Origin: DASUGC01 sp035606665
Lineage (GTDB): Bacteria > Acidobacteriota > Vicinamibacteria > Vicinamibacterales > SCN-69-37
NCBI GenBank assembly: GCA_035606665.1
Contig: DATNEY010000009.1
Span: 248,001 to 312,000, forward strand
Length of the DNA stretch: 64,000 nucleotides
Reading direction: 5' to 3'
Positions 31,948 through 41,353 of the stretch are shown here, one piece after another. A program made the translations under genes and the position numbers. Below the pieces are notes generated by a model. It saw nothing but the letters and a program-made list of their open reading frames with translations. It ran no database searches and was not told the origin of the DNA. Position 1 is the stretch's first letter. Each line of letters starts with the position of its first letter.

Positions 31948-34900
31948 TTACCGCAGGATTTGAGCCGGCTCCACGCTGGCCGGCGACTGCGCGGCCACGC
32001 CCCACGCCTCGACCTCGATCACCCGGCTGTTGCCGTTCAGTGCGGCCGAGATGTGGACGCGAATCCGTGACGTCGTCACCGGCGAGAACGTGAACCGGCG
32101 CCACACGAGAACGTTGTTCGTGATCGTCGCGCCGGGAATCGTCGCCCAGCTCGATCCGGTCCAGTATTGGATCTCGAACGTCCGCAATCCCCAGAGCCCG
32201 AACGTCAACGTAGGCGTGGGTTCCACCGGAGCGGTGTAGTTGTCCTGCATCGAGAAGACGCTGACTTCGTCGATCGTCTTCAGCCCGTTGAATGCGATCT
32301 CGATCCAGTCCGGATAGCTGTTCGTTGTCCCGTCATTCCAGCCGCCGCCGTTGCCCCAGTTCAGGCCCCGGCGATCGCCGTTGATCGCGCCCGATGGTGG
32401 ATAGGCCGGGGCCAGCTGAGACGACGCCGTCGCCACGCCGCCGTTCGACGCGAGCGCGACGTTCAGCCGCGGCGTCGGCGCGTTCACGACGATCGAAATC
32501 GCCGCCGAGGTCGTGGCCAGACCGAGGTTGTCGGTGGCGACCGCCGTCAGGGCGTACGTGCCGGCCGGGACGTTGGACCACGTGATGCCGAACGGCGCAA
32601 CTGTCGAGGTGCCGATCGGCGCGCCATTGGCGAAGAACGCGACGCTCGAGACAGAGCCGTCACTGTCGGCCGCATTCGCCGAGATCGAAATCGCTGCGGG
32701 CTCGTTGAACGCGGCGCCTGCGGAAGGCGCCGTGATCGAGACCGTGGGCGGAGTATTCGGCGGCGGAGTCACCGGCGCCGAGATTCCCCACGCCTCGACC
32801 TCGATGATGCGCGCGTAGCTGTTCAATGCCGCTGTCACGCTGATGCGGATTCGCGAGGTTGTGACCGGCGCAATCAGGAACTGCCGCCAGACGCGATCGT
32901 TCAGAGTCACCGAGCCGCCCGGCACGGTCTGCCAGGCCGTACCGGTCCAATACTGAACATCGAAGCCGCGGAGCCCCCACAGCGTGAACGTCGTCGTCAG
33001 CGTGGGTTCGATCGGCGCCGTGTAGTTGTCCTGCATCGAGAAGACGTTGATCTCGTCGATCGTCTTCGGACCGTTGAATGCGACCTCGAGCCAGTCGGGC
33101 CCGGCGTTTGGCGTGCCGTCGTTCCAGCCGCCGCCGTTGCCCCAGTTGAGACCGCGGCGATCGCCGTTGATCGCGCCGGACGGACCGTAGGGGACGCCAA
33201 GAGACGACGATGCCGTCGCAATGCCGCCGTTTGAGGCGAGCGCCACGTTGAAACGATTGGCGATCGCGGTCACGGTGACGGTTACGGCCGCGGATGTGGT
33301 GGTGCCGCCGGAGTTGTCCGTCGCCACTGCGGTGAACGTATACGTGCCGGCGCCGATGCCGCCCGTCGTCGTCGAGTACGGCGCGGTGTTGTCAACGCCG
33401 AGCGACGTGCCGTTCACAAAGAACTCGACGGACGCGATCGTACCGTCGCTGTCACTGGCGGTTGCCGCGACGCCGATTGTCGCCGGCGCAGTGAACGTCG
33501 CCCCATCGGTCGGCAGGGTGATCGCGACCGTCGGATTGACATTTGGCGCAGCCACAGTGATGGAGACCGGCGCGGAAGTGGTCGTGGCGCCGGAGTTATC
33601 CGTCGCAATCGCCGTGAGTACGTGCGTTCCGACTGCGGCGCCCGTCCAGGTGAAGTCGTAGGGCGCCGAGGCATCAGAGCCGATCAGGAGACCGTCGGCG
33701 TAGAAATCAACCTGCTGCACGACCCCGTCGGTGTCGCTTGCACTGGAGGCAATCGCGATCGAGGCCGGCTGGGTGAACGTCGTGCCGGCCGCAGGAGAAG
33801 TGATCGCTGAGGACGGCGGTGCATTCGCGCCGGAGTTGATGCCCCAGGCTTCAACTTCCATCACGCGGCTGTAGCCGTTCAGCGCGCCCGTCACGAACAC
33901 GCGGACTTTCGAGGTCACGATCGGCAGGAACGTCGCCTGGCGCCATACGTTGTCGTTGTTCGCGACGACTCCGCCAGGGACGGGGACCCAGTTGGCGCCG
34001 TCCCAGTACTGCATCTCGAAGACACGCAGGCCCCAGTAGGTGAACTTCGTAGACAGCGTCGGCTCGATGGGCGCCGTGTAATCGTCCTGCATCGAGAAGA
34101 CGTTCACCTCTTCGATGAGCTTCATGCCGGCGAAGGCGACCTCGATCCAGTCCGGCGATGCGTTCTGCGTGCCGTCATTCCAGCCGCCGCCGTTGCCCCA
34201 GTTGAGCCCCTTGCGATCGCCGTTGATTGCACCGGACGGACCGTAGGCCGGGCCAAGCGAGGACGAAGCGGTCGCCGTGCCGCCGCTCGAGGCGCGCGCT
34301 ACGTTGATGCGGCCCGCCAGCGGCTGAACGGAGATCGAGACGACGGTCGAGTTCGCCGTGGCGCCCTGGTTGTCCGTCGCGATCGCCTTCAGCGTGTGAT
34401 TGCCGATGTAGCCGTCCCACGTCACCGAGTACGGCGCTGTGCCGTCCGTGCCGATGAGCGCGCCGTCCACGTAGAAGTCGACCTGCTGGATGCCGCCGTC
34501 GGTATCCGTTGCCGTGGCGTTGATCGCGATGTGCGATTGAGCAGGAAAGTCCGTCATCGAAGTGGGGCTGGTGATCGACACGCTCGGCGGCGTATTGGCC
34601 AGGACCGTGACGTGGACCGCAGATGACGTGCCCGTGCCGTAGTGATCGTCCGTTGCAACGGCGGTCAGCGTGTACGAGCCGGGAGCCGGACTCCACGCAA
34701 CACTGAAGGGACTCGCCGCGTCCGTGCCGATGAGCGCGCCGTTGGCAAAGAAGGAAACCTGTTGGATGGTGCCGTCAGCATCCGACGCGGCGGCATCGAT
34801 GCCGATCACCACCGGCGCCTTGAACGACGCGCCCTCCACGGGCGACATGATGGAGACGCTGGGCGGCGTGTTTGGCGTCGATCCGGAGACGGCACTCGCA

Positions 34901-36198
34901 GCCTTGAAGACGTTGAGCCGGCCGCCGGATACGACTTTCCCCGTCCACTTCGAGGATTGATCGACGTTGTCGAGCAGCAGCTGCTTGATGGCCGGCACCG
35001 TCAACGTGGGATCCATCTTCGCGAGCAGCGCGGCGGCGCCCGCGACGTGCGGAGTCGCCATGCTCGTGCCGGACAACGCCTGATACTGGCCGCCCGGGTA
35101 CGTGCTCAGGATGTTTTCGCCGGGCGCCGCGATGTCGACCGACGTCGCGCCGTAGTTGCTGAAGAACGACTTGCGATCGGACGTGCCGGACGACGCCACC
35201 GCGATGATGCTCGGTGATGGATAGCTCGCCGGGTCGAACGGGCTCGAGTCGTTGTCCGTGCCGTCGTTGCCGGCGCCGAACACGTTCACGATGCCGGCGA
35301 TACCGGCCGCGTCGATCGCGGCAACCAGTGCCGGCGCCGGCGGCGTGCCGCCGCGCTGCGATCCCCAGCTGTTGCTCGACACCCGGATGTTCTCGCCGCG
35401 GTTCCTGAGCGAGACGATGTAGTTGAAGCATTCGATCGCGCCGGCGTCTGTGCCGTATCCGGAGTTGTCCAGGAACTTGCACGGGAGAACTTTCGCGTTC
35501 CAGTTCACGCCGACGACGCCGAGATTATTGTTGCCGACGGCCGCGATCGTTCCCGCCGTGTGCGTGCCGTGGCCCTGGTCGTCCATCGGGTCGTTGTCGT
35601 GGTTCGCCGTGTCGATGCCGTACACGTCGTCGATGTACCCGTTGCCGTCATCGTCCACGCCGTTGCCGGGAATCTCGAAGGGATTCCGCCAGATGTTGGC
35701 CGCCAGATCCGGATGCGTGTAGTCCACGCCGGTGTCGATGTCGGCGACGATGACGCTGCCGTCGCCGGCGGTGAAACTGGTCCAGGCCTGCTGCGCGCCG
35801 ATCTTTGCGAGTCCCCAGAGACTGCCGTCGAGCCAGAACGGATCGTTGGGCGGGGGGCCCACGAGCGCCTTGCGGACGTAGTTCGGCTGCGCGAATTCGA
35901 TGCCGCGGGCGCCGCGAAGGCCGCCGACGGCGGCGGCGACCGCCAGGCCGCGCGGCACCTTGACGAGATCGATGTCGAGCTCGTCGAAGCGGCGGATGCG
36001 TGCGAGGCTCTTACCGCGAAGAGTTTCGTCGCGCTGTTGTTTGTTCAGCGTCCGGCTGAACTGAACGAGCAGCTCTCCTTCGACGTACTCATCGCGATTC
36101 TTGCCGCGGTCTTGCCCTTGAGTTCCCTGCTGGCCGCTGACCGACGTCAATAACAAAGACGTACCGATCAGAATTGAGGCAACTGACCACCTTGTCAT
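31948..36198 (-). CDS. Giant secreted subtilase with Ig-like and discoidin-like modules
   Basis: About 1416 residues from MTRWSVASIL, which starts a signal peptide; the Met at 36264 would add a charged stretch. A propeptide (YVEGELLVQFSRTLNKQQ) is followed by an S8 domain with the full triad: Asp155 (VIVADIDTGVD), His210 (GHGTHTAGTI), Ser379 (SGTSMATPHVAG). A Ca-like loop NGVDDDGNGYIDDVYG also occurs. After that come Ig-like modules (NTPPSVSITSP through LTAVATDN) and three discoidin/F5-F8-type modules (for example ASSSLGPAYGPSGAINGDR and EVNVFSMQD), ordered Ig-Ig-FD-Ig-Ig-FD-Ig-FD. No membrane anchor or sorting signal is seen. It probably degrades proteins while bound to polysaccharide or cell surfaces. 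Confidence 0.93.
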   Translation of the reverse strand: MTRWSVASILIGTSLLLTSVSGQQGTQGQDRGKNRDEYVEGELLVQFSRTLNKQQRDETLRGKSLARIRRFDELDIDLVKVPRGLAVAAAVGGLRGARGIEFAQPNYVRKALVGPPPNDPFWLDGSLWGLAKIGAQQAWTSFTAGDGSVIVADIDTGVDYTHPDLAANIWRNPFEIPGNGVDDDGNGYIDDVYGIDTANHDNDPMDDQGHGTHTAGTIAAVGNNNLGVVGVNWNAKVLPCKFLDNSGYGTDAGAIECFNYIVSLRNRGENIRVSSNSWGSQRGGTPPAPALVAAIDAAGIAGIVNVFGAGNDGTDNDSSPFDPASYPSPSIIAVASSGTSDRKSFFSNYGATSVDIAAPGENILSTYPGGQYQALSGTSMATPHVAGAAALLAKMDPTLTVPAIKQLLLDNVDQSSKWTGKVVSGGRLNVFKAASAVSGSTPNTPPSVSIMSPVEGASFKAPVVIGIDAAASDADGTIQQVSFFANGALIGTDAASPFSVAWSPAPGSYTLTAVATDDHYGTGTSSAVHVTVLANTPPSVSITSPTSMTDFPAQSHIAINATATDTDGGIQQVDFYVDGALIGTDGTAPYSVTWDGYIGNHTLKAIATDNQGATANSTVVSISVQPLAGRINVARASSGGTATASSSLGPAYGPSGAINGDRKGLNWGNGGGWNDGTQNASPDWIEVAFAGMKLIEEVNVFSMQDDYTAPIEPTLSTKFTYWGLRVFEMQYWDGANWVPVPGGVVANNDNVWRQATFLPIVTSKVRVFVTGALNGYSRVMEVEAWGINSGANAPPSSAITSPAAGTTFTQPASIAIASSASDTDGVVQQVDFYADGLLIGSDASAPYDFTWTGAAVGTHVLTAIATDNSGATTTSAPVSITVAAPNVNPTVAITLPTDGATFTAPATIGVAATASDSDGTIASVEFFVNGTSLGVDNTAPYSTTTGGIGAGTYTFTAVATDNSGGTTTSAAVTVTVTAIANRFNVALASNGGIATASSSLGVPYGPSGAINGDRRGLNWGNGGGWNDGTPNAGPDWLEVAFNGPKTIDEINVFSMQDNYTAPIEPTLTTTFTLWGLRGFDVQYWTGTAWQTVPGGSVTLNDRVWRQFLIAPVTTSRIRISVTAALNSYARIIEVEAWGISAPVTPPPNTPPTVSITAPSAGAAFNEPAAISISANAADSDGSVSSVAFFANGAPIGTSTVAPFGITWSNVPAGTYALTAVATDNLGLATTSAAISIVVNAPTPRLNVALASNGGVATASSQLAPAYPPSGAINGDRRGLNWGNGGGWNDGTTNSYPDWIEIAFNGLKTIDEVSVFSMQDNYTAPVEPTPTLTFGLWGLRTFEIQYWTGSSWATIPGATITNNVLVWRRFTFSPVTTSRIRVHISAALNGNSRVIEVEAWGVAAQSPASVEPAQILR

Positions 36199-36366
36199 CC
36201 ACCGCTCCGGGTTTGGGCGGGCTTCCGCCCGCGCACATCTATGGAACGGAGCCGATCGACGCACACTCCATGCCGGAGCGCATTGGCGGGATCAGAGGCG
36301 CAGTTCTGCGAAAGGAATTTCCTGTAAGCGCGGGTTTGGTGGCCGCGGCGTCAAGCCTGTGAGCGG

Positions 36367-36714
36367 CTACTTCGACTGGCTGGCGGTGTCTTTTCTTGTC
36401 AGCGTTCGAAAATGTACTTCCGCGTACGCGACGCCGCCTGTTTCGTCGAGATTGAGTTCAAAGTCGTAACCCTCTTCGTCGAGACGGCGGCGGACGCGAT
36501 CGACCATGCGCAGCGCGAGCGGGCTCAGCGTGTCCTTGGTCGTGTCGGCTTCCGCGAGGATCGTGACCCACGCGTCGCGCTGCGCGCGCGACGGTTTCTT
36601 CGCCATCTGGAAGCCGTTGCGGCACTTCTTCATCAGGTAGTCCTGGAGCTCGTCCTCCGGCATTCCCTTCACGCGATTCCACGATTCGACCCAGCCCTCG
36701 AGCCTTGCCAGCAT
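36367..36714 (-). CDS. Hypothetical 115-residue soluble protein
   Basis: I do not recognise this protein. It is small, soluble and charged, without signal or membrane segment. The N-terminal half is helical (ARLEGWVESWNRVKGMPEDELQDYL), followed by KKCRNGFQMAKKPSRAQRD and a second helical run RMVDRVRRRLDEEGYDFEL, closing with the strand GGVAYAEVHFRTL. It lies 7 bases downstream of the sugar transferase on the same strand, so both may share a transcript. The reading frame has a normal start and codon use, so it looks genuine. Confidence 0.55.
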   Translation of the reverse strand: MLARLEGWVESWNRVKGMPEDELQDYLMKKCRNGFQMAKKPSRAQRDAWVTILAEADTTKDTLSPLALRMVDRVRRRLDEEGYDFELNLDETGGVAYAEVHFRTLTRKDTASQSK

Positions 36715-36721
36715 TCCCTCA

Positions 36722-37291
36722 TTATGAATCAGGAGAGCCGGTCTTCAGACCTGGCGATGCTCCACGGATCCATCCGCGTACGCGCGTTTTCCCGAACGCG
36801 TTGACGGCGAACGACAGAAGAATCAAGCGGCAATCGAGCAGCGGTCTCCATTTGGATACATAGGCGCGATCGAGCGCGAGGGCGTTGGCGCTCGACTCGG
36901 GTCCGGCAAGCTGCGCGAGGCCGGTCAGGCCGGGCCGTACGGTCCATCGAAAGTCGTGATCGGCGGCGGTCCATCCGAGACGCTCGACGTCGGCGGCGGT
37001 CAGCGGCCGCGGTCCCACCGCGCCCATCTCACCGGTGATGATGTTGATGAACTGCGGAATTTCATCCAGGCCGGTTCGGCGGAGGACGCGGCCGACCCTG
37101 GTGACGCCGCCGTCGCGCATCGTCCTGAACTTCCGGATTCTGAACGGCCGGCGCATCCATCCGACGCGCTCCTGGAGAAAGAACACCGGCCGGCCGTCGT
37201 CGATGAGGATCGCCAGCGAGATCGCCGCCAGCGCCGGCGCAAACACCAGCAGTCCCGCGCAGGCTCCCGCCACATCGAAGGCCCTTCGCAT
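36722..37291 (-). CDS. Bacterial sugar transferase (WcaJ/EpsL-type, short form)
   Basis: A 189-residue initiating glycosyl-1-phosphate transferase that places the first sugar phosphate on undecaprenyl phosphate for exopolysaccharide or O-antigen synthesis. One N-terminal membrane segment (GACAGLLVFAPALAAISLAI) is followed by the family blocks GRPVFFLQERVG, RIRKFRTMRDGG, LRRTGLDEIPQFINI, GEMGAVGPRPL and RWTVRPGLTGLAQL. The Met at 37291 is chosen because GGGAAG lies a suitable distance upstream; 37312 and 37357 are also in frame. The last residues (GLKTGSPDS) are encoded by a CTTCAG hairpin. It is divergent from a B12-binding radical SAM gene. Confidence 0.9.
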   Translation of the reverse strand: MRRAFDVAGACAGLLVFAPALAAISLAILIDDGRPVFFLQERVGWMRRPFRIRKFRTMRDGGVTRVGRVLRRTGLDEIPQFINIITGEMGAVGPRPLTAADVERLGWTAADHDFRWTVRPGLTGLAQLAGPESSANALALDRAYVSKWRPLLDCRLILLSFAVNAFGKTRVRGWIRGASPGLKTGSPDS

Positions 37292-37356
37292 TGCCGGCAC
37301 TTCCCAGAGCATACGCCGTTTACTTTGTTGTGCAAAGTCCTTTAGACTTAACGCCA

Positions 37357-38853
37357 ATGCCCGCGCTGCGCGTCAAGTTCATCCTGCCGGCGCTCACCGA
37401 AGCCACCAGTCCGTACTGGCGGCCCATCAAATACTCGCTCTTTCCGCCGCTGGGCCTCGCAACGCTTGCCGCGTACCTCCAGGCAGACGATGAAGCCGTG
37501 CTGGAGGACGAGCACGTCCAGCCGCTGACCTCCGGCGACCGGCCGGATCTGGTCGTCATCCAGGTCTACATCACGAATGCGAAACGGGCGTACCGGCTCG
37601 CCGACAGCTACCGCGCGCTCGGTTGCTTCGTGGCGCTCGGCGGCCTGCACGTCACCTCGCTGCCCGACGAGGCCGCGCCGCATGCGGACGCGATTTTTCT
37701 CGGGCCTGGAGAGCAGACGTTCCCGCAGTTCCTCGCCGACTTCCGCGCGGGACAGCCGGCCCGCCGGTACGTCTCAACGGCCGGCCGCACGCTCGATCGC
37801 GTGCCGCCAATCCGCCGCGATCTCATCTCACGGCGCCGCTATCTCGTGCCCAACTCGATCGTCGTGACGCGCGGCTGCCCACAGCATTGCGACTTCTGCT
37901 ACAAGGACGCGTTCTTCGGGGGCGGCCGGTCCTTCTACACACAGCGCGTCGATGACGCGCTCGCGGAGATCGAGCGCCTGCCCGGGCGTCATCTGTACTT
38001 TCTCGACGACCATCTGCTTGGCGATCAACGGTTTGCCGCCGCGCTCTTCGACGGCATGCGCGGAATGGGACGGCTGTTTCAGGGTGCCGCGACCGTCGAC
38101 TCGATTCTGCGCGGCAACCTCATCGAACGCGCCGCCGAGGCCGGGATGCGCAGCCTGTTCGTCGGATTCGAGACGCTGACGCCGTCCAATCTCGCCACGA
38201 GCAACAAGCGGCAGAACCTGGGCCGCGACTACGCGGCCGTCACCAGGCGCCTGCACGACCTCGGCATCATGATCAACGGCAGCTTCGTCTTCGGTATGGA
38301 CGATGACGATGGCGACGTGTTCAGGCGCACGGTGGACTGGGCGATCGAGCACGGCATCACGACCGCGACGTTCCACATCCAGACGCCGTACCCCGGCACG
38401 CGGCTGTTCGCGCGGATGCAGGAGGTCGGCCGGATCGTGACGCGTGACTGGGATCTTTACGACACGCGCCACGTCGTGTACCAGCCCGCGCGCCTGACGC
38501 CTGAAGCGCTCAAGACCGGCTACGACTGGGCGTACCGGGAGTTCTACCGCTGGTCCTCGATCGCGCGCGCGTCGCTCGAGCACGGCTCGGTCAAGCACCA
38601 GCTCAAACACTTCTTCTATGCGGCGGGCTGGAAGAAATTCGAGCGCCTCTGGCACACCGTGATCCGCGCCCGCCAGTTGCCCGCGATGACGCCGATGCTC
38701 GAAGCGGTACTGGCGCGCGTGTCACGACAAGGACCTCGGGAGTCGTTTTCGGGCGAAAGCGACAACTCGAGTTTGCAGGGTAACTATGGGAGTCGCTTTG
38801 GCCCGAAAACGACTCCCGAGGTCCTAATCTCCCGTAAAATCCCCGCGGGATGA
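37357..38853 (+). CDS. B12-binding radical SAM protein (BchE/HpnP-like)
   Basis: A 498-residue enzyme. The N-terminal third is a cobalamin-binding-like fold (PPLGLATLAAYLQADD, VVIQVYITNAKRAYRLADSY, LGGLHVTSLPDEA). The radical SAM domain has the cluster motif VTRGCPQHCDFCYKDAF (three Cys) and SAM-site blocks LYFLDDHLLGD and GFETLTPSNL. This combination is typical of methyltransferases and cyclases such as BchE, HpnP or B12-dependent methylases; the substrate is unknown. The final roughly 40 residues (from about PRESFSGESDN) are encoded by a perfect 25-bp inverted repeat and look unrelated to the fold. Its stop forms ATGA with the efflux gene. Confidence 0.88.
   Translation: MPALRVKFILPALTEATSPYWRPIKYSLFPPLGLATLAAYLQADDEAVLEDEHVQPLTSGDRPDLVVIQVYITNAKRAYRLADSYRALGCFVALGGLHVTSLPDEAAPHADAIFLGPGEQTFPQFLADFRAGQPARRYVSTAGRTLDRVPPIRRDLISRRRYLVPNSIVVTRGCPQHCDFCYKDAFFGGGRSFYTQRVDDALAEIERLPGRHLYFLDDHLLGDQRFAAALFDGMRGMGRLFQGAATVDSILRGNLIERAAEAGMRSLFVGFETLTPSNLATSNKRQNLGRDYAAVTRRLHDLGIMINGSFVFGMDDDDGDVFRRTVDWAIEHGITTATFHIQTPYPGTRLFARMQEVGRIVTRDWDLYDTRHVVYQPARLTPEALKTGYDWAYREFYRWSSIARASLEHGSVKHQLKHFFYAAGWKKFERLWHTVIRARQLPAMTPMLEAVLARVSRQGPRESFSGESDNSSLQGNYGSRFGPKTTPEVLISRKIPAG
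38730..38825. repeat. Perfect 25-bp inverted repeat at the end of the radical SAM gene
   Basis: AGGACCTCGGGAGTCGTTTT (continuing CGGGC) faces its exact complement, GCCCGAAAACGACTCCCGAG followed by GTCCT, 46 bases later. Inside, GGGCGAAAGCGAC also pairs with GTCGCTTTGGCCC with one mismatch. The element is translated as the C-terminal tail of the radical SAM protein and forms the leader of the efflux operon. The 14-mer CTCCCGAGGTCCTA at its right end recurs directly behind the last efflux gene (44415-44428), so the efflux operon is bracketed by copies. Confidence 0.85.
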
Positions 38854-40169
38854 CCCGATTGCCGGCGATAGTGGCAGCGCTGACTCTGGCCACCGCCTGC
38901 GCCGTACACCAGGCGCCGGCTCGGCCGTCGATCGCAACGGGCATCACGGACCGGACGGGCATCTCGACGTCCGGCCTGCCGCTCCCGGGCCGCGACTGGA
39001 CGCCGCCACCCGGCATCTCGACGGACGATGGCCTGACGCAGGACGAGGCGGCAGCCATCGCGCTCTGGAACAACGCGCGATTTCAAGCCGCGCTCACGTC
39101 GCTCGGCATCGCGCGCGCCGATCTCATCGACGCCGGGCTCCTCAAGAACCCAGTTCTCTCCCTGCTGTTTCCGTGGGGACCGAAACAACTCGAATTCACC
39201 GCGTCCTGGTCGATCGACACGCTGTGGCAACGGCCGAAGCGCATCGCGGACGCGAAGCTCAACGCAGAAGCGGTCGCGTCCGAGCTCGTCGCAAGCGGCG
39301 TCAATCTGGTCGCCGATGTCCGACTCGCGTTCCTGGACGCCATCGTCGCCGGCCGTCGCGCGGCACTTGCCGCCGAGCAGGCGGACATTGCGACGCGCCT
39401 GGCCGGATTGGCCCGGAGCCGGTTGAACGCCGGCGATATCAGCGAGTTCGAGGAGGCACTTTCGAAAACGGACGCGCTGCGGCTCGAAACTGCACGCCTC
39501 AGTCACGCGGCCGCGCGGGATCTCGCCGACATCAGACTCCGGACGCTGCTCGGTCTCGCCCAGGACGGTCCGCCGCTGAGGCTGACGGCGCCGCCGGGAC
39601 CCGCTGGCTGCCGTCCGCCGCCAGATTTGATCAAGGCAGCGCTCGCCTCACGCCCCGATGTTCGCGCCGCAGAGCTGCACATCGAGGCGGCCGGCGCGCG
39701 TGCCGGACTCGAGAAGGCACGCATCATGGCGTTCACGGCATCACTCGATGCGAACGCCAAGGGCAGCGAGGGCTTCGAAATGGGGCCCGGCGTCGCGATC
39801 GAGCTGCCCATCCTTTCGCAGAACCAGGGCAAGCGATCGCGCGCGGCCGCCGAGCTCGAGCAGGCGAGCCGCAATTACCTCGCAATCCGCGCCGCGATCG
39901 CCGCCGAAGTCAGCGCAGCCCGCGTCGGCGTGACCACAGCCGAAGGCATCGCGCGGCTGCTCGGTCCTGAGATTTCCCAGACCCTAGCCGCAGCCCGCCG
40001 GCAGGCAGAGCGCCTCCATGAAGCGGGCGAGATTTCCCTCCTCGATCTCCTGACCATCCGCCAGCGGCTGCTCGACACCGAAGCCGCGCGCGTCGATGCC
40101 GAGCTCGCCGTCAATCGCGCTCGAGCACGTCTCGAGCAAGCCCTTGGAAATACCTGCGAGGTCAAATGA
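38850..40169 (+). CDS. TolC-family outer-membrane efflux lipoprotein
   Basis: A 439-residue outer-membrane channel protein, first gene of a tripartite efflux operon. The N-terminus is a lipoprotein signal (LTLATACAVH). The two halves of the family are present: an early GLTQDEAAAIALWNNARFQA helix, long helical barrel segments (ADVRLAFLDAIVAGRRAAL) and the repeated second half starting with RPDVRAAELHIEAAGARAG. This protein should form the trimeric exit duct for the downstream pump. It is translationally coupled to the radical SAM gene by ATGA and to the adaptor by the same overlap (4 bases). Confidence 0.92.
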   Translation: MTRLPAIVAALTLATACAVHQAPARPSIATGITDRTGISTSGLPLPGRDWTPPPGISTDDGLTQDEAAAIALWNNARFQAALTSLGIARADLIDAGLLKNPVLSLLFPWGPKQLEFTASWSIDTLWQRPKRIADAKLNAEAVASELVASGVNLVADVRLAFLDAIVAGRRAALAAEQADIATRLAGLARSRLNAGDISEFEEALSKTDALRLETARLSHAAARDLADIRLRTLLGLAQDGPPLRLTAPPGPAGCRPPPDLIKAALASRPDVRAAELHIEAAGARAGLEKARIMAFTASLDANAKGSEGFEMGPGVAIELPILSQNQGKRSRAAAELEQASRNYLAIRAAIAAEVSAARVGVTTAEGIARLLGPEISQTLAAARRQAERLHEAGEISLLDLLTIRQRLLDTEAARVDAELAVNRARARLEQALGNTCEVK

Positions 40170-41350
40170 GGCGCTGGCCCCTCGTCGTAACGCTTCTGAT
40201 TGTCGTGATCGCCACCGGCTGTGGCGGCAGTTCGCCATCTTCCTCGACAGCAAAACCTGCCGCCGCCGCGAAGGTCGAGAATCCGAAACCCGAGGGTGAC
40301 CTCTCAATCGTTACTTTGTCCGACGAAGCGCGGAAGCATCTCGCGATCGCAACTGCGAAGGTCACCACGGAACCGGTACGACTCACGCGCACTGTCGGCG
40401 GCGAGCTCATGGTGCCGCCAGGACGATCCGTAATCGTCACGGCGCCGGTGGCCGGCACCCTCGCCCCGGGACGCGTGACTGGCGTCGGGCCGGTCAAGCG
40501 CGGCGACGCGATCTTCGAGCTCGTGCCCTTGCAGCAGCCCGAGCGGGATGTCCGCGCCGAAGCGGAGCGGGTGCTCGGCGAAGCGGAAGCGCGGCTCACG
40601 CAGACCAGCCAGCGGCTGCAACGCCTGGAGCAGCTGCTGAAAGACGGGTCGACGAGCGTACGCGCGGTCGAAGACGCGCGCGCGGATCGTGCGGCCGCCG
40701 CAGCCGCGGTTGAAGCGGCACGCAAACGCAACGAATCGGTGGGACGCGCCGCTGTCGGCGCTCGCGGAGAGCTGTCACTGACGGCGCCGTTCGACGGCCA
40801 GATCATCGCGATGCGCGCCGCCGCCGGTCAGGTTGTGGCCGCCGGCGCGACCGTCGCGGAGGTGGCTCAGACATCGGATCTCTGGGTGCGCGTGCCGGTC
40901 TTCGCAGGCGACCTCCACGACATCGACGCATCGCAGTCCGTCGTTGCCGCGTTGCTCGGCCAGGAAGTGAGCGGCCCGTGGCGGGATCTTCGCCGGGTCA
41001 GTGGTCCACCGGCGGCGAATTCGTCAGCGGCCAGCGTCGACCTGTATTTCCAGGTCTCCGCTTCGAATCTGGGCACGTCCCGCCCCGGCGAGCGCCTGTC
41101 CGTGCAGCTGCCGCTCAAGTCAACCAGCAAGGGACTCGTCGTCCCACGCTCGGCCGTCGTGTACGACATCAACGGCGGAACCTGGGTCTACGAGGATCGC
41201 GGCCAGAACCACTTCGCGAGAAAGCGCGTCGAGCTCGGCGGCCCCGCCGGCCAGCGCGTGGTCATCGTCCGCGGCCTGAGCGAAGGCATGACCATCGTCA
41301 CTGTCGGCGCGGCTGAGCTGTACGGCACCGAATTCTACGTGAGCAAGTAG
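40166..41350 (+). CDS. RND efflux periplasmic adaptor (membrane fusion protein)
   Basis: A 394-residue membrane fusion protein that bridges the inner-membrane pump and the TolC channel. A lipoprotein signal ends at ATGCGG. The barrel-sandwich halves (PPGRSVIVTAPVAGTLAPGR, LTAPFDGQIIAMRAAAGQVV) flank a coiled-coil hairpin (VRAEAERVLGEAEARLTQTSQRLQRLEQLLKDG and its partner). The beta-barrel and membrane-proximal domains follow (VPRSAVVYDINGGTWVYEDR). CzcB/CusB-like sequence style suggests heavy-metal or cation export, though the substrate is not proven. ATGA overlap with the channel gene. Confidence 0.92.
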   Translation: MRRWPLVVTLLIVVIATGCGGSSPSSSTAKPAAAAKVENPKPEGDLSIVTLSDEARKHLAIATAKVTTEPVRLTRTVGGELMVPPGRSVIVTAPVAGTLAPGRVTGVGPVKRGDAIFELVPLQQPERDVRAEAERVLGEAEARLTQTSQRLQRLEQLLKDGSTSVRAVEDARADRAAAAAAVEAARKRNESVGRAAVGARGELSLTAPFDGQIIAMRAAAGQVVAAGATVAEVAQTSDLWVRVPVFAGDLHDIDASQSVVAALLGQEVSGPWRDLRRVSGPPAANSSAASVDLYFQVSASNLGTSRPGERLSVQLPLKSTSKGLVVPRSAVVYDINGGTWVYEDRGQNHFARKRVELGGPAGQRVVIVRGLSEGMTIVTVGAAELYGTEFYVSK

Positions 41351-41353
41351 ATC

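Noticed and set aside
36199..36366. Hidden gene between the subtilase and the 115-residue gene
   Set aside because: No frame with start, ribosome-binding site and reasonable codon use; it seems to be a plain leader.
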